A DNA stretch of 45,855 nt from CAXMRP01 sp964196155 (GCA_964196155.1 CAXMRP010000065.1:1-45855); one strand, 5' to 3'; shown: positions 7,214 to 16,476, counted from the first letter of the stretch. Notes: generated by a model not told the origin, from the sequence alone. A program made the numbers and translations.

Positions 7214-8728
7214 ATGACGACAGCCATAATTATCGAAGAGACCAGAACCACCGATCCGAAGAACCTTGTTCCCGGCGCAACAGGCGACTGGGAGGTGATC
7301 ATCGGGCTGGAGGTGCACGCGCAAGTTCAATCGGCGTCCAAGCTGTTTTCCGGCGCATCGACTGAGTTCGGCGGCGAGCCGAACGATCATGTCAGCCTCG
7401 TCGACGCTGCCATGCCCGGCATGTTGCCGGTGATCAACGCCGAATGTGTGCGTCAGGCCGTGCGCACCGGCCTTGGCCTGAAAGCCAGGATCAACAACAG
7501 TTCGGTCTTTGCCCGCAAAAATTACTTCTATCCCGATCTGCCCCAAGGCTATCAGATTTCCCAGTTCGACAAGCCGATCGTCGGCGAGGGAACGGTTCTG
7601 GTCGAGGTCGGGCCGGACAAGGACGGTGCCTTCGAGGAAGTGAAGGTCGGCATCGAGCGTCTGCATCTGGAACAGGATGCCGGCAAGAGCCTGCACGACC
7701 AGCACCCGTCAAAAACCTATGTCGACCTCAACCGCTCCGGTGTGGCGCTGATGGAGATCGTTTCCAAACCGGACATGCGCTCTTCAGCTGAGGCCCGCGC
7801 CTATATCGCCAAGCTGCGCAGCATCTTGCGCTATTTGGGCACATCGGACGCCGACATGGAAAAGGGCAACCTGCGCGCCGACGTCAATGTCTCGGTGCGC
7901 CGGCCCGGCGAAGGGTTCGGCACCCGCTGCGAGATCAAGAACGTCAATTCCATCCGTTTCACCGGTCAGGCGATTGAATATGAAGCCCGCCGCCAGATCG
8001 CAATTCTGGAAGACGGCGGCACCATCGATCAGGAGACCCGGCTGTTTGATGCAGGCAAGGGCGAAACCCGGTCGATGCGCTCGAAGGAAGAAGCCCACGA
8101 CTATCGCTATTTTCCAGATCCGGACCTGCTGCCGCTGGAGTTCGATGACGCCTATGTTGCCGAGATCGCCAGCACTTTGCCGGAATTGCCCGATGACAAG
8201 TGGGCGCGCCTGAAAGTTGACTACAAGCTGTCGGACTATGATGCCTCGATACTGGTCTCCGAAAAGCCGATTGCCGATTATTTTGAGGCGGTAGTGAGCG
8301 GCGGTCGCGACGGCAAGCAGGCCGCCAACTGGGTGATCAACGAGTTGCTTGGCGCGTTGAACAAGGCGGGCAGGGGCATCGAGGACAGTCCGGTTTCCGC
8401 CGATCAGCTTGGAACCATGCTGGAGTTGCAGGCCGAGGGTGTCATTTCCGGCAAGATCGCCAAGGACCTGTTTGAAATCATCTGGACCGAAGGCGGCGAC
8501 CCCCGCGTCATCGTCAAGGATCGTGGCCTGGAGCAGGTGACCGACACCGGCGCCATTGAAAAGCTGGTTGACGATGTCATTGCCGCCAATCCAGACAAGG
8601 TGGCGCAGGCGAAGGAAAAGCCGTCGATGATCGGCTGGTTCGTCGGCCAGGTGATGAAGGCCAGCCAGGGCAAGGCCAATCCGAAAGCGGTCAACGACTT
8701 GCTGAAATCCAAAATCGGACTGGACTGA
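7214..8728 (+). CDS. gatB: Asp/Glu-tRNA amidotransferase subunit B
   Basis: GatCAB subunit that binds the misacylated tRNA, phosphorylates the side-chain carboxylate with ATP and accepts the ammonia produced by GatA. The 504 residues begin, after a short variable stretch, with WEVIIGLEVHAQVQSASKLF, the family hallmark, continue with FARKNYFYPDLPQGYQISQ and YVDLNRSGVALMEIVSKPDM in the kinase-like catalytic domain, and end in the helical YqeY-like tail domain with ANPKAVNDLLKSKI. It is separated from gatC and gatA by two small genes and a terminator, so it probably has its own promoter. The guaA GTG follows the stop after one base. Confidence 0.97.
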   Translation: MTTAIIIEETRTTDPKNLVPGATGDWEVIIGLEVHAQVQSASKLFSGASTEFGGEPNDHVSLVDAAMPGMLPVINAECVRQAVRTGLGLKARINNSSVFARKNYFYPDLPQGYQISQFDKPIVGEGTVLVEVGPDKDGAFEEVKVGIERLHLEQDAGKSLHDQHPSKTYVDLNRSGVALMEIVSKPDMRSSAEARAYIAKLRSILRYLGTSDADMEKGNLRADVNVSVRRPGEGFGTRCEIKNVNSIRFTGQAIEYEARRQIAILEDGGTIDQETRLFDAGKGETRSMRSKEEAHDYRYFPDPDLLPLEFDDAYVAEIASTLPELPDDKWARLKVDYKLSDYDASILVSEKPIADYFEAVVSGGRDGKQAANWVINELLGALNKAGRGIEDSPVSADQLGTMLELQAEGVISGKIAKDLFEIIWTEGGDPRVIVKDRGLEQVTDTGAIEKLVDDVIAANPDKVAQAKEKPSMIGWFVGQVMKASQGKANPKAVNDLLKSKIGLD

Positions 8729-8729
8729 G

Positions 8730-10310
8730 GTGGCTGCGCCAAACGACCAGCACGAAATGGTCCTGATTGTCGATTTCGGATCGCAGGTCACCCAGCTGAT
8801 CGCCCGTCGGGTGCGCGAGGCCGGTGTTTATTCCGAAGTCGTGCCCTTCCACAATGCCGCCGCCGCCATCGCCGAACACGCGCCCCGCGCCATTATCCTG
8901 TCCGGCGGTCCGGCGTCTGTGCATACAGACGAAGGTCCGAAGGCGGACAAGTCGGTGTTTGCGGCCGGCGTACCGGTACTGGGCATCTGTTACGGCGAGC
9001 AGGCCATCGTTGAACATTTGGGCGGCGGGGTGGAGGCCCACGAGCACCGCGAATTTGGCCGGGCCAATGTCGAAATTACATCCGAAAGCCTGCTGTTCGA
9101 TGGCGTCTGGGACAAGGGCCAAAGCTATCCGGTCTGGATGAGCCATGGCGATCGGGTCACCGCCTTGCCGGATGGATTTCACGCCATTGCCACTTCAGCC
9201 GGCGCGCCGTTTGCTGCAATCGAGAACCCGGCCGACAAGATTTACGCGGTGCAGTTTCACCCCGAAGTCCACCATACCCCCGATGGCGCCAAACTGATTT
9301 CGAATTTCGTCCGCCGGATCGTCGGCCTTGCCGGCGACTGGACCATGGCCCACTTCCGCACTGAGGCCATTGCCCGAATTCGCGAGCAGGTTGGCGAGGA
9401 GGGCCGGGTGATCTGCGGCCTTTCCGGTGGTGTCGACAGCGCCGTGGCAGCGGTTCTGATCCACGAGGCGATTGGCGAACGGCTCACCTGCATCTTTGTT
9501 GATCACGGTCTGATGCGGCTCAACGAGGCCGACGAAGTGGTCGGCCTGTTCCGTGATCACCACAATATTCCGCTGGTTCATGTGGATGCCGGCGATTTGT
9601 TCATTGGCGAACTGGAAGGAAAGTCCGAACCGGAAGAAAAGCGAAAAATCATCGGCCGGTTGTTTATCGAGACCTTCGAAGCAGAGGCCAAAAAACTCGC
9701 TGCGGGCGGCAAACCGGCGCAGTTTCTGGCGCAGGGGACGCTCTACCCGGATGTGATTGAAAGCGTGTCGTTTACCGGCGGTCCGTCGGTGACGATCAAA
9801 TCCCACCACAATGTCGGCGGTCTGCCCGATCGCATGGCCATGGCGCTGGTGGAACCGCTGCGCATGCTGTTCAAGGACGAGGTGCGGGCGCTCGGCCGCG
9901 AGCTTGGCCTGCCGGAAGTCTTTGTCGGTCGCCATCCGTTTCCCGGCCCCGGCCTTGCCATCCGCTGCCCTGGCGGCATTACCCGCGACAAGCTCGATAT
10001 CCTGCGCCGCGCCGATGCGGTCTATCTCGACGAAATCCGTAAATCCGGACTCTATAACAAGATTTGGCAGGCCTTTGCCGTCCTGTTGCCGGTGCAGACC
10101 GTTGGCGTCATGGGCGATGCGCGCACCTATGATTTTGTCTGTGCCCTGCGCGCCGTCACCTCCGTCGATGGAATGACGGCGGATTTCTACCCCTACGATA
10201 TGGAATTTCTCGGTCGCGCCGCCACCCGCATCATCAACGAGGTTCGCGGCATTAATCGCGTTGTCTACGATGTGACGTCCAAACCGCCGGGTACCATCGA
10301 GTGGGAGTGA
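8730..10310 (+). CDS. guaA: GMP synthase (glutamine-hydrolysing)
   Basis: Final step of GMP synthesis: XMP + ATP + Gln to GMP. The 526 residues hold an N-terminal class I glutamine amidotransferase domain (about 10-200) with nucleophile Cys87 in LGICYGEQ and the His177/Glu179 pair in VQFHPEV, then an ATP pyrophosphatase domain with the P-loop SGGVDS (232-237), and a C-terminal dimerisation domain ending KPPGTIEWE. The start is GTG, one base after the gatB stop, so translation may be coupled. No purine riboswitch or promoter is seen directly upstream. Confidence 0.97.
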   Translation: MAAPNDQHEMVLIVDFGSQVTQLIARRVREAGVYSEVVPFHNAAAAIAEHAPRAIILSGGPASVHTDEGPKADKSVFAAGVPVLGICYGEQAIVEHLGGGVEAHEHREFGRANVEITSESLLFDGVWDKGQSYPVWMSHGDRVTALPDGFHAIATSAGAPFAAIENPADKIYAVQFHPEVHHTPDGAKLISNFVRRIVGLAGDWTMAHFRTEAIARIREQVGEEGRVICGLSGGVDSAVAAVLIHEAIGERLTCIFVDHGLMRLNEADEVVGLFRDHHNIPLVHVDAGDLFIGELEGKSEPEEKRKIIGRLFIETFEAEAKKLAAGGKPAQFLAQGTLYPDVIESVSFTGGPSVTIKSHHNVGGLPDRMAMALVEPLRMLFKDEVRALGRELGLPEVFVGRHPFPGPGLAIRCPGGITRDKLDILRRADAVYLDEIRKSGLYNKIWQAFAVLLPVQTVGVMGDARTYDFVCALRAVTSVDGMTADFYPYDMEFLGRAATRIINEVRGINRVVYDVTSKPPGTIEWE

Positions 10311-10352
10311 TGCAAGCCCCCGAAACGTTCCGCCTATCGGGCCGCTGATCCG

Positions 10353-10943
10353 ATGTTCATTTTTGCCGCTGCCGTATTTTTCCTGATTATCACCCCGGGA
10401 CCGGGCGTTCTGTCGACGGCGGGCGTCGGTGCCGGGTTCGGCTATACGCCGGGGTTGCGCTATGTCACCGGATTGTTTGTCGGCACCAATCTGGTCGCCC
10501 TTGCGGTAATCAGCGGCATTGCCGCGCTGGTGCTTTCCGTCCCGGTCGCGCGCAATTTGCTCTTGTACGCCTCCGCGGCTTATCTGCTGTACCTGGCCGC
10601 ACGCATTGCGCTGGCCGGCAGCCGGATCGGCTTCATCAAGGCAGACAAGGCACCGGGGATCTGGAACGGCATTGCCCTTCAGGCCATCAACCCGAAGGCC
10701 TATGCGGTCAACACGGCGCTGTTTTCAGGTTTCGGATTTATGCCGCACAGTCCGGTGACCGAAATTCTGGTGAAGCTGCTTATCTACAATCTGATCTGGA
10801 TCCCCATACACATTGCCTGGCTGGCAGCCGGCGTCACCGTCCAGCGCATGAACCTTGCAAGGCGCACACAAAGAGCCATCAATTTCGCCATGGCCGCCGC
10901 CATGCTGGTGGTCGTTGCGCTGGCGCTCGTTGCGCAAAGTTGA
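10353..10943 (+). CDS. LysE/RhtB-family amino-acid exporter
   Basis: A 196-residue inner-membrane protein with about six hydrophobic segments. Family marks are the N-terminal ITPGPGVLST (the PGP motif of the LysE superfamily) and NPKAYAVNTALFSGF near the middle, corresponding to the NPKA motif of RhtB proteins. These carriers export amino acids or related metabolites; the substrate cannot be read from sequence. It starts 42 bases after guaA and faces the PilZ gene on the other strand, with no intrinsic terminator obvious in the 50-base gap. Confidence 0.88.
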   Translation: MFIFAAAVFFLIITPGPGVLSTAGVGAGFGYTPGLRYVTGLFVGTNLVALAVISGIAALVLSVPVARNLLLYASAAYLLYLAARIALAGSRIGFIKADKAPGIWNGIALQAINPKAYAVNTALFSGFGFMPHSPVTEILVKLLIYNLIWIPIHIAWLAAGVTVQRMNLARRTQRAINFAMAAAMLVVVALALVAQS

Positions 10944-10993
10944 TAGCCGGTTGTGACAGAATAAGTCCGAAATTCCGGTATTGTTTTTGCACT

Positions 10994-11356
10994 TCAGGGG
11001 CGCTTGGATGCCGGGCTTGTTCGGTTGGGCAATCGCGATGAATTTTCCGCCGGCGCTTGCGAGCCGGGCAGCAGATCAAGATAGATCGGCTTGCGAAAGT
11101 GCACCCCGATGTCATTGCCCAAGCGCCACCGAATCCGCGCATGGGCACCAAGTCTCGCGCCGGGCAACCACAACTCAAATTTGGCCGGCAACTGCTCGGC
11201 CTCGAATATTGTGATTCGGGCACCGTATTCGGAGATATTCTTGACCACACCGATGCCCGATGGTGCGCCATTCTTGTCCTTGATCTCAACGACTTCGAAC
11301 GCGGTTATCCGCTGTTTACGCCTGTTCAGCTTGTTGGCAACTGATTTGAAGAACAT
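10994..11356 (-). CDS. PilZ-domain protein
   Basis: A 120-residue single-domain protein with the two cyclic-di-GMP binding motifs of PilZ domains: RRKQR (12-16, RxxxR) and NISEYGARI (about 40-48, [D/N]xSxxG). The beta-barrel core continues through WLPGARLGAHARIRW and GNDIGVHF, a typical PilZ end. The last 25 residues are basic and disordered-looking. It would act as a cyclic-di-GMP sensor in the cytoplasm, with target unknown. A ribosome-binding site (AGGG) lies five bases before the ATG. The 217 bases upstream (11357-11573) hold no other gene that I can support. Confidence 0.85.
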   Translation of the reverse strand: MFFKSVANKLNRRKQRITAFEVVEIKDKNGAPSGIGVVKNISEYGARITIFEAEQLPAKFELWLPGARLGAHARIRWRLGNDIGVHFRKPIYLDLLPGSQAPAENSSRLPNRTSPASKRP

Positions 11357-11573
11357 GATCGCCCTGGAATTGGCGCCCCGGCGCTCATGAATGGTCTGTC
11401 AGCCGACGTTAGGATAAAACTCTTAAATCCGGGTTGGAAAATCCTGTAAACGAAGGGTTCGAACCAATTCCAATTATCCGCAAGTTGCCGCATCATCGCG
11501 TTAACCCTTTTTAAGGCCGGTGCCAGTTGCTGCGCTGCTCCTGGTATCGGCGACAAGGCGCGCCGGGCCTCGA

Positions 11574-11906
11574 TTATTGCGCGCAGGCGACACACGTCTC
11601 CGCCATCGGATCGATGGCCAGACGCCCCTCAGGCAGCGGGTTGCCGCACGAACCACATTCGCCATATTCGCCGGCATCAAGTCGCCGCAGCGCTTGTTCA
11701 ATCCGCAAAAGGTCGCGCTGCCGCGATGCTTCCTGAGCTTTGGACATCTCCTGTTGTTGCATGGCGTCCATTCGCGACAACCGGCCAACCGATTGTTGAT
11801 CAAGTTGCACGGCGCTGCGATTCTCGGCGGTTTCAGCCGACTGGGTTTCAAGGTCGTTTTTGAGCGCCAGCAATTGAGCGCGGATTGCGGTGTCTGACTT
11901 GGTCAT
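11574..11906 (-). CDS. DksA/TraR-family zinc-finger protein
   Basis: A 110-residue protein with an N-terminal helical coiled-coil region (about 1-78) and a C-terminal four-Cys zinc finger (Cys84, Cys87, Cys105, Cys108) in GECGSCGNPL ... CVACAQ. DksA-like proteins enter the RNA polymerase secondary channel and modulate initiation, often with ppGpp. This one is shorter than E. coli DksA, and the coiled-coil tip (around DQQSVGRLSRMDA) does not show the DksA Asp-x-x-Ala pattern clearly, so a TraR-like or divergent role is likely. GAAGAAGG precedes the ATG at good spacing. Confidence 0.85.
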   Translation of the reverse strand: MTKSDTAIRAQLLALKNDLETQSAETAENRSAVQLDQQSVGRLSRMDAMQQQEMSKAQEASRQRDLLRIEQALRRLDAGEYGECGSCGNPLPEGRLAIDPMAETCVACAQ

Positions 11907-12046
11907 TGGTGGCCTTCTTCACAAATCTTGTATCACAATCGTCGGTCCGTCATTTGAATTGTCATAGGGACGTGACCAGTGGAAGTCGTGGGGCGGCTGC
12001 GCTAAGCAGAAGGCCCGCCAAGCGCGGATAATCTGGAGAGACTGGA

Positions 12047-12625
12047 ATGTTATTGTTGATTGTCGGCCTGGTCTTGTTTTTGGGAATTCATTCCATTCGC
12101 ATCGCATCGGAGGGGTGGCGCACCGACATGATCGCGCGCCATGGCGATAATCGGTTCAAACTGGGCTATACCCTGATGTCCGTTGTCGGACTGGTGCTTA
12201 TTGTGGTCGGCTATGGCCTGGCCCGTCAGGATCCGGTTGTTTTGTGGTCGCCGCCATCCTGGGGCCTGCATCTCACCTGGGTATTGACTTTTCTGGCCTT
12301 TTTGCTGTTTCCGCATTCCGGCCGGCCGGCCGGGCCGATCAAGGCGGCACTACATCATCCAATGGTTATCGGCGTGGCGTTGTGGGCGATGGGCCATCTG
12401 TTCGCCAATGGCACGCTCGCCGACCTGTTCCTGTTTGGCGGATTTTTGGGTTGGGCGCTGATGTCCTGGCGCGCCGTTGTTCGGCGCGACACTGTCGCCG
12501 GCACCACTTATATAGCCGGGCCGGCGAGCAAGGATATCGTTCCGACCATTGCCGGAATTGCGCTGTGGCTGCTGTTTTTCTTCCTTGTTCACGAATGGCT
12601 ATTTGGCGTCAGCCCGCGCGGATGA
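12047..12625 (+). CDS. NnrU-family membrane protein
   Basis: A 192-residue inner-membrane protein with about five hydrophobic segments. It matches the NnrU family in LGIHSIRI near the N-terminus, the long charged loop before helix 2, HHPMVIGVALWAMGHLFANG in the middle and the C-terminal LVHEWLFGVSP. NnrU was named from nitrite/NO reductase clusters, but family members occur in many alphaproteobacteria outside denitrification loci and their role is unclear; no nir or nor gene is present here. The Shine-Dalgarno sequence GGAGAGA lies about seven bases before the ATG. Confidence 0.88.
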   Translation: MLLLIVGLVLFLGIHSIRIASEGWRTDMIARHGDNRFKLGYTLMSVVGLVLIVVGYGLARQDPVVLWSPPSWGLHLTWVLTFLAFLLFPHSGRPAGPIKAALHHPMVIGVALWAMGHLFANGTLADLFLFGGFLGWALMSWRAVVRRDTVAGTTYIAGPASKDIVPTIAGIALWLLFFFLVHEWLFGVSPRG

Positions 12626-12657
12626 TACTCGAGCGCGTGTTTGGTGTATCACCCGGC

Positions 12658-12673
12658 GCCCACCGTTGTGGGC
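12658..12673 (+). other. GC hairpin after the NnrU-like gene
   Basis: GCCCAC and GTGGGC form a perfect six-pair stem with a CGTT loop, 33 bases past the stop. There is no T-tract, so it is not a standard intrinsic terminator; it may stabilise a 3' end. The rest of the 250-base gap to the TPR gene (12626-12875) holds one more inverted repeat and no supported gene. Confidence 0.35.
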
Positions 12674-12823
12674 AGATATCCGCACTACTGTCGCAGCGCA
12701 ATTAGGGCGGAAAATTGCACCGCTGGAGGCCGTTGCGCCGGACAGGCAAAGTCGATAGGGTCCCCGCCGCAATCGGACTATAGCGCTATCGCGCCGGTTG
12801 CAATTGTGACACTTCATATCGCT

Positions 12824-12842
12824 ACACACCGAATTGGTGTGT
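12824..12842 (+). promoter_or_regulatory. Inverted repeat upstream of the TPR protein gene
   Basis: ACACACC and GGTGTGT are perfect 7-base arms around GAATT, 34 bases before the chosen ATG. The layout suits a dimeric regulator site or a leader hairpin. No regulator is known for it. Confidence 0.35.
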
Positions 12843-12875
12843 TCAAACGCGCTCACGCATGCAAAGACGCCAACC

Positions 12876-13568
12876 ATGGCCGATGACGACAATACATCTG
12901 AACAATTTATCCGCGAAGTCGACGAGGAATTTCGCCGCGATCAGCTGACCGCATTATGGAAGCGGTATGGCCGATATGTCATTGCGGCTTGTGTCCTCGT
13001 TGTCGCCATCACCGCGGGACTGCGCGGTTATGACTGGTGGCAGGCCAAGCAAGCGGCTGAGCGCGGCGATGCCTATCTGGATGCGATTGAGGCTCGCCAG
13101 GAAGGCGATTCCCAGGCCGCCCAGAACATATTCTCTGAATTGACCGAAAACGGCGGCGGATACGGCGTCCTTGCCCGGTTCCAGACGGCCGCCGCCAATG
13201 CCGAAGCTGGCGATCCCAAAGCCGCACTTGCCAGTTACGATGCACTTACCGCGGATACTGGCGTTGACGCGAATTTGCGCGATCTGGCGCGGCTGCGGGC
13301 TGGCCTAGTCGCGTTGGGTAGTGGCGATGGCGCCGGCGCCACATCGCGGGTCGAAAGTCTCGCCGGCGCAGGCAATCCGTGGCGCCACTCTGCCCGGGAG
13401 ATACTGGGCACCGTCGCCTTTACCGAATCGCGTCTGGAAGAGGCCCGAACATTGTTTTCGCAGGTGCAAAGCGATGCCGAAGCGCCAGGCAATTTGCGTG
13501 AACGGGCCAATGTCATGATTTCGCTGATCGATGGAATGGTCGAACCGGCCGCTGGCGACACACAATAG
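12876..13568 (+). CDS. Membrane-anchored TPR protein, YfgM-like
   Basis: A 230-residue protein with a short cytoplasmic N-terminus (IREVDEEFRRDQLTALWKRYGR), one membrane segment (about 31-48) and a periplasmic helical-repeat domain (about 50-222), the arrangement of the YfgM/TPR_21 family. YfgM proteins associate with the SecYEG translocon and periplasmic chaperones. The ATG at 12876 is preferred over a GTG at 12834 because the family starts just before the IREVDEE-type segment. It lies upstream of bamB and der; the same trio occurs in E. coli (yfgM-bamB-der) and many alphaproteobacteria, which supports a role in outer-membrane protein transit. Confidence 0.85.
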   Translation: MADDDNTSEQFIREVDEEFRRDQLTALWKRYGRYVIAACVLVVAITAGLRGYDWWQAKQAAERGDAYLDAIEARQEGDSQAAQNIFSELTENGGGYGVLARFQTAAANAEAGDPKAALASYDALTADTGVDANLRDLARLRAGLVALGSGDGAGATSRVESLAGAGNPWRHSAREILGTVAFTESRLEEARTLFSQVQSDAEAPGNLRERANVMISLIDGMVEPAAGDTQ

Positions 13569-13706
13569 CCTGATTGTGCGCATTTGACCGACTTGGAGAG
13601 CAATGCCGGTCCAAGCTAGGATCGGATGCGATTCGAAGCCGGGCAATACTGGTTGCCGACCCTTGCAGGGGCGCAACAAACCAATTTGGTTGAAAGGCGT
13701 GATGGA

Positions 13707-15038
13707 ATGACACGTTGCCGAGCCGCCAGCACCGGGATTGCCTTGGCCGTTATCGTGCCGATTTTGGGCGGTTGCCTGTCAATACCGTCCAGCGTTTCCG
13801 ACCTCATGCCCTTCAGCAAAAAGGAAGAGATTGTTCCCGGCGAGCGCCGCTCCGCACTCCCCGCCGCAGTCGATAACGTATCCGGCGGCACGGCATCAAT
13901 CTCAAGTGCCGTTGCCATGAACGACTGGTCCCAGCCCGGCGGCAACGCTGCCAACGCGCCCGGCCATGTGGCCCTGGCGGGCGGCGGCGGTGCATCTGTC
14001 TTTCGTGCCAAGGTGATGGACGGTGGTAAAAAAGCGGTTCGCGCCTCGGCGCCACCGCTTGTTCACGGCGGGCAGATCTTTGTCTACAGCGCCACGGGAA
14101 CCGTGTCGGGCCTTTCCGGCGGCGGCGGCCGGTCGTGGTCGGTGTCCCTGAAGCCGGAAAAGGAAAAAAGCGCTGTCCCCGGTGGCGGTATAGCGGCATC
14201 CAGCGGTACGATATTCGCGGCGACCGGGTTCGGCGAAGTGGCCGCCCTCAGCGCCGCCAATGGCAGCAAGATCTGGTCCTATGATCTGGGCGCGCCAGCG
14301 CGCTCAGCGCCAACTGCCGCAGGCGGCAAGGTATATGTGGTCACGGTCAACAATGTCCTGCACGCAATCAATATGGCCGACGGCACCGAGGCATGGACTT
14401 TCCCCGGTATTCCAGAGACCGCCGGCGTTCTGTCCGGAGCCAGCCCGGCAGTGTCGGGAAATACGGTGGTTGTTCCTTATTCGTCGGGCGAAGTGACGGC
14501 ATTCAGCACTGCCGATGGCGATCTGAAATGGGCCGATGCGGTCATCAGATCCAGCCGCACCCGGGCGATTTCCGGCCTTACCGATGTTGCCGCAAGTCCG
14601 GTCATCGTCGGCGACGTGGTCTATGCTACTGGCGTTGCCGGCCGCACGATTGCCGTGAAACTGGCATCGGGCGAGCGGGTTTGGGAGAAAAACATCGGCA
14701 GTTCGGCAACTCCGGCAGTCTCGGGTAATGCGCTGTTCCTGGTCGATCTGGACGACAATATGGTGGCGATGGAGCGCAGTTCGGGCAATATCCTGTGGCG
14801 CACCGCGTTGCCGGTTATCCGCAAAAAACGGTTTTATTCGACCTGGACCGGGCCAACGCTGGCCGGCGGTGCCCTGTGGGCCGTGTCCAACGACAAGCAA
14901 CTGTTGTCGGTTGATCCGGCCACCGGCCAGTTGCTGGGCAACCGCAAATTGCAAGCCTCGGCCTACCAAAAACCGATTGCCGTTGGTGGCCGCCTTTATG
15001 TGCTGTCGGGCGATGGGGCTTTGACGGCATACCAGTAA
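13707..15038 (+). CDS. bamB: Outer-membrane assembly lipoprotein BamB
   Basis: Lipoprotein of the BAM complex that helps BamA fold and insert outer-membrane proteins. The ATG at 13707 is chosen because GAAAGG lies nine bases upstream and it yields a lipoprotein signal with lipobox LGGC (Cys23); an upstream ATG at 13626 would add 27 non-signal residues. The 443-residue product then forms a PQQ-type beta-propeller: repeats such as VYVVTVNNVLHAINMADGT, VVYATGVAGRTIAVKLASG and LYVLSGDGALTAY mark successive blades. An insert of about 80 Ser/Gly/Ala-rich residues lies between the lipobox and the first blade. Context TPR-bamB-der supports the call. Confidence 0.9.
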   Translation: MTRCRAASTGIALAVIVPILGGCLSIPSSVSDLMPFSKKEEIVPGERRSALPAAVDNVSGGTASISSAVAMNDWSQPGGNAANAPGHVALAGGGGASVFRAKVMDGGKKAVRASAPPLVHGGQIFVYSATGTVSGLSGGGGRSWSVSLKPEKEKSAVPGGGIAASSGTIFAATGFGEVAALSAANGSKIWSYDLGAPARSAPTAAGGKVYVVTVNNVLHAINMADGTEAWTFPGIPETAGVLSGASPAVSGNTVVVPYSSGEVTAFSTADGDLKWADAVIRSSRTRAISGLTDVAASPVIVGDVVYATGVAGRTIAVKLASGERVWEKNIGSSATPAVSGNALFLVDLDDNMVAMERSSGNILWRTALPVIRKKRFYSTWTGPTLAGGALWAVSNDKQLLSVDPATGQLLGNRKLQASAYQKPIAVGGRLYVLSGDGALTAYQ

Positions 15039-15102
15039 TAGGCGTATTGGCGCGTAACGCGCAAAATATCGCGCCCGCACTATTTGCATCGGTACAACTT
15101 CC

Positions 15103-16464
15103 GTGACTTTTTCCATCGCCATTGTCGGTCGGCCCAATGTCGGCAAATCGACCCTGTTCAATCGTCTGGTCGGACAACGGCTGGCGCTGGTTGACGACCG
15201 CCCCGGCGTAACACGCGACCGCCGGGAGGCCGATGCCCGTCTTGGCGGGCTGACATTCCGGATCATCGATACGGCTGGTTACGAAGATGTCCGCGACGAT
15301 TCCCTTGAAGGCCGGATGCGCCGCCAGACCGACTTTGCCATCGACGAGGCCGATCTGTGCCTGTTGATGATCGATGCACGCGCCGGTCTGGTTCCGGCGG
15401 ACCAGACTTTTGCCGAGATTGTCCGGGCATCGGGAAAACCGGTGGCACTGATCGCCAACAAGTCTGAAGGCAAGGCGGCAGAACCGGGCATCATGGAAGC
15501 CTTTGCACTGGGACTTGGCGATCCGGTGCCGATTTCGGCTGAACATGGCACCGGCATGGCCGATCTTTACGAAGCCATTGATACGGCCATGCGCGACCAT
15601 GCTGCTGAATTTGGTGATATCGGGGACGACGAAGGCCGCGAAAAGCCGATCCGCATTGCCATCGTCGGCCGTCCCAATGCCGGCAAATCGACCCTGATCA
15701 ACCGGATGATCGGCGAGGACCGCATGTTGACCGGCCCGGAGGCTGGCATCACCCGCGATTCCATATCGGTCGACTGGACGTGGCGCGGCACCAATTTCCG
15801 GTTGTTTGACACTGCCGGGATGCGCCGCAAGGCACGGGTGCGCGACAAACTGGAAAAGCTGTCGGTTGCCGATGCACTGCGCGCCATCCGTTTTGCCGAA
15901 GTTGTGATCGTGGTGATGGATGTTACCTCGTCGCTGGAAAAGCAGGATTTGCAAATCGCCGATCTCGTTGCCGACGAAGGCCGGGCGCTGGTTCTGGCCC
16001 TCAACAAATGGGATCTGGCGACCGGCGGTGACGCGCAGCTGAAGGAAATACAGGCCAACCTGTCCGAAACCTTGCAACAGGTGAAGGGTGTGCCACTGAT
16101 TCCGGTCTCCGCGCTGTCCGGTCGCGGATTCGACCGGTTGATGAAATCCGTGATGGAAGTTCATGGCATCTGGAACAAGCGCCTGCCGACAGCCGGCCTT
16201 AACCGCTGGCTTGCCGAAATGGTGCAGCGTCATCCGCCGCCTGCCGCCGCCGGCCGCCGTATCCGCCTGAAATATATCAGCCAGACGGGCAATCGCCCGC
16301 CAACATTTTATCTGGCTTGTACGCGGCCCGATGCGCTGCCGGCCGCCTACCGCCGTTATCTCATCAATGCGCTGCGCGAAACATTCGATATGGACGCCGT
16401 GCCGATCCGGCTGATGCTGCGCAAGGACGAAAATCCCTATCGGGCCCGCCGTAAGGTGAACTGA
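15103..16464 (+). CDS. der: Ribosome assembly GTPase Der (EngA)
   Basis: Double-GTPase needed for 50S subunit assembly. The 453 residues contain two G domains and a C-terminal KH-like domain. Domain 1 has GRPNVGKS (9-16) and DTAGYED; its G4 motif is NKSEG instead of NKxD, a variant I believe is common in alphaproteobacterial Der. Domain 2 has GRPNAGKS (189-196), DTAGMRRKARV and NKWD. The C-terminal domain includes RIRLKYISQTGNRPPTF and ends NPYRARRKVN. The start is GTG, the only sensible one before FSIAIVGRPN. It converges with the SDR gene with a 12-base gap. Confidence 0.96.
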   Translation: MTFSIAIVGRPNVGKSTLFNRLVGQRLALVDDRPGVTRDRREADARLGGLTFRIIDTAGYEDVRDDSLEGRMRRQTDFAIDEADLCLLMIDARAGLVPADQTFAEIVRASGKPVALIANKSEGKAAEPGIMEAFALGLGDPVPISAEHGTGMADLYEAIDTAMRDHAAEFGDIGDDEGREKPIRIAIVGRPNAGKSTLINRMIGEDRMLTGPEAGITRDSISVDWTWRGTNFRLFDTAGMRRKARVRDKLEKLSVADALRAIRFAEVVIVVMDVTSSLEKQDLQIADLVADEGRALVLALNKWDLATGGDAQLKEIQANLSETLQQVKGVPLIPVSALSGRGFDRLMKSVMEVHGIWNKRLPTAGLNRWLAEMVQRHPPPAAAGRRIRLKYISQTGNRPPTFYLACTRPDALPAAYRRYLINALRETFDMDAVPIRLMLRKDENPYRARRKVN

Positions 16465-16476
16465 CCGGTAGAATCG

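Noticed and set aside
10944..10993. T-rich stretch between the LysE-type gene and the PilZ gene as a terminator
   Set aside because: The hairpin before TGTTTTTG has only three pairs.
11440..11475. GGTTCGAACC resembling a tRNA T-loop
   Set aside because: No flanking T-stem, acceptor stem or anticodon arm can be formed on either strand.
14815..16233. 472-codon antisense frame over bamB and der
   Set aside because: Explained by codon bias of der; no recognisable domain.
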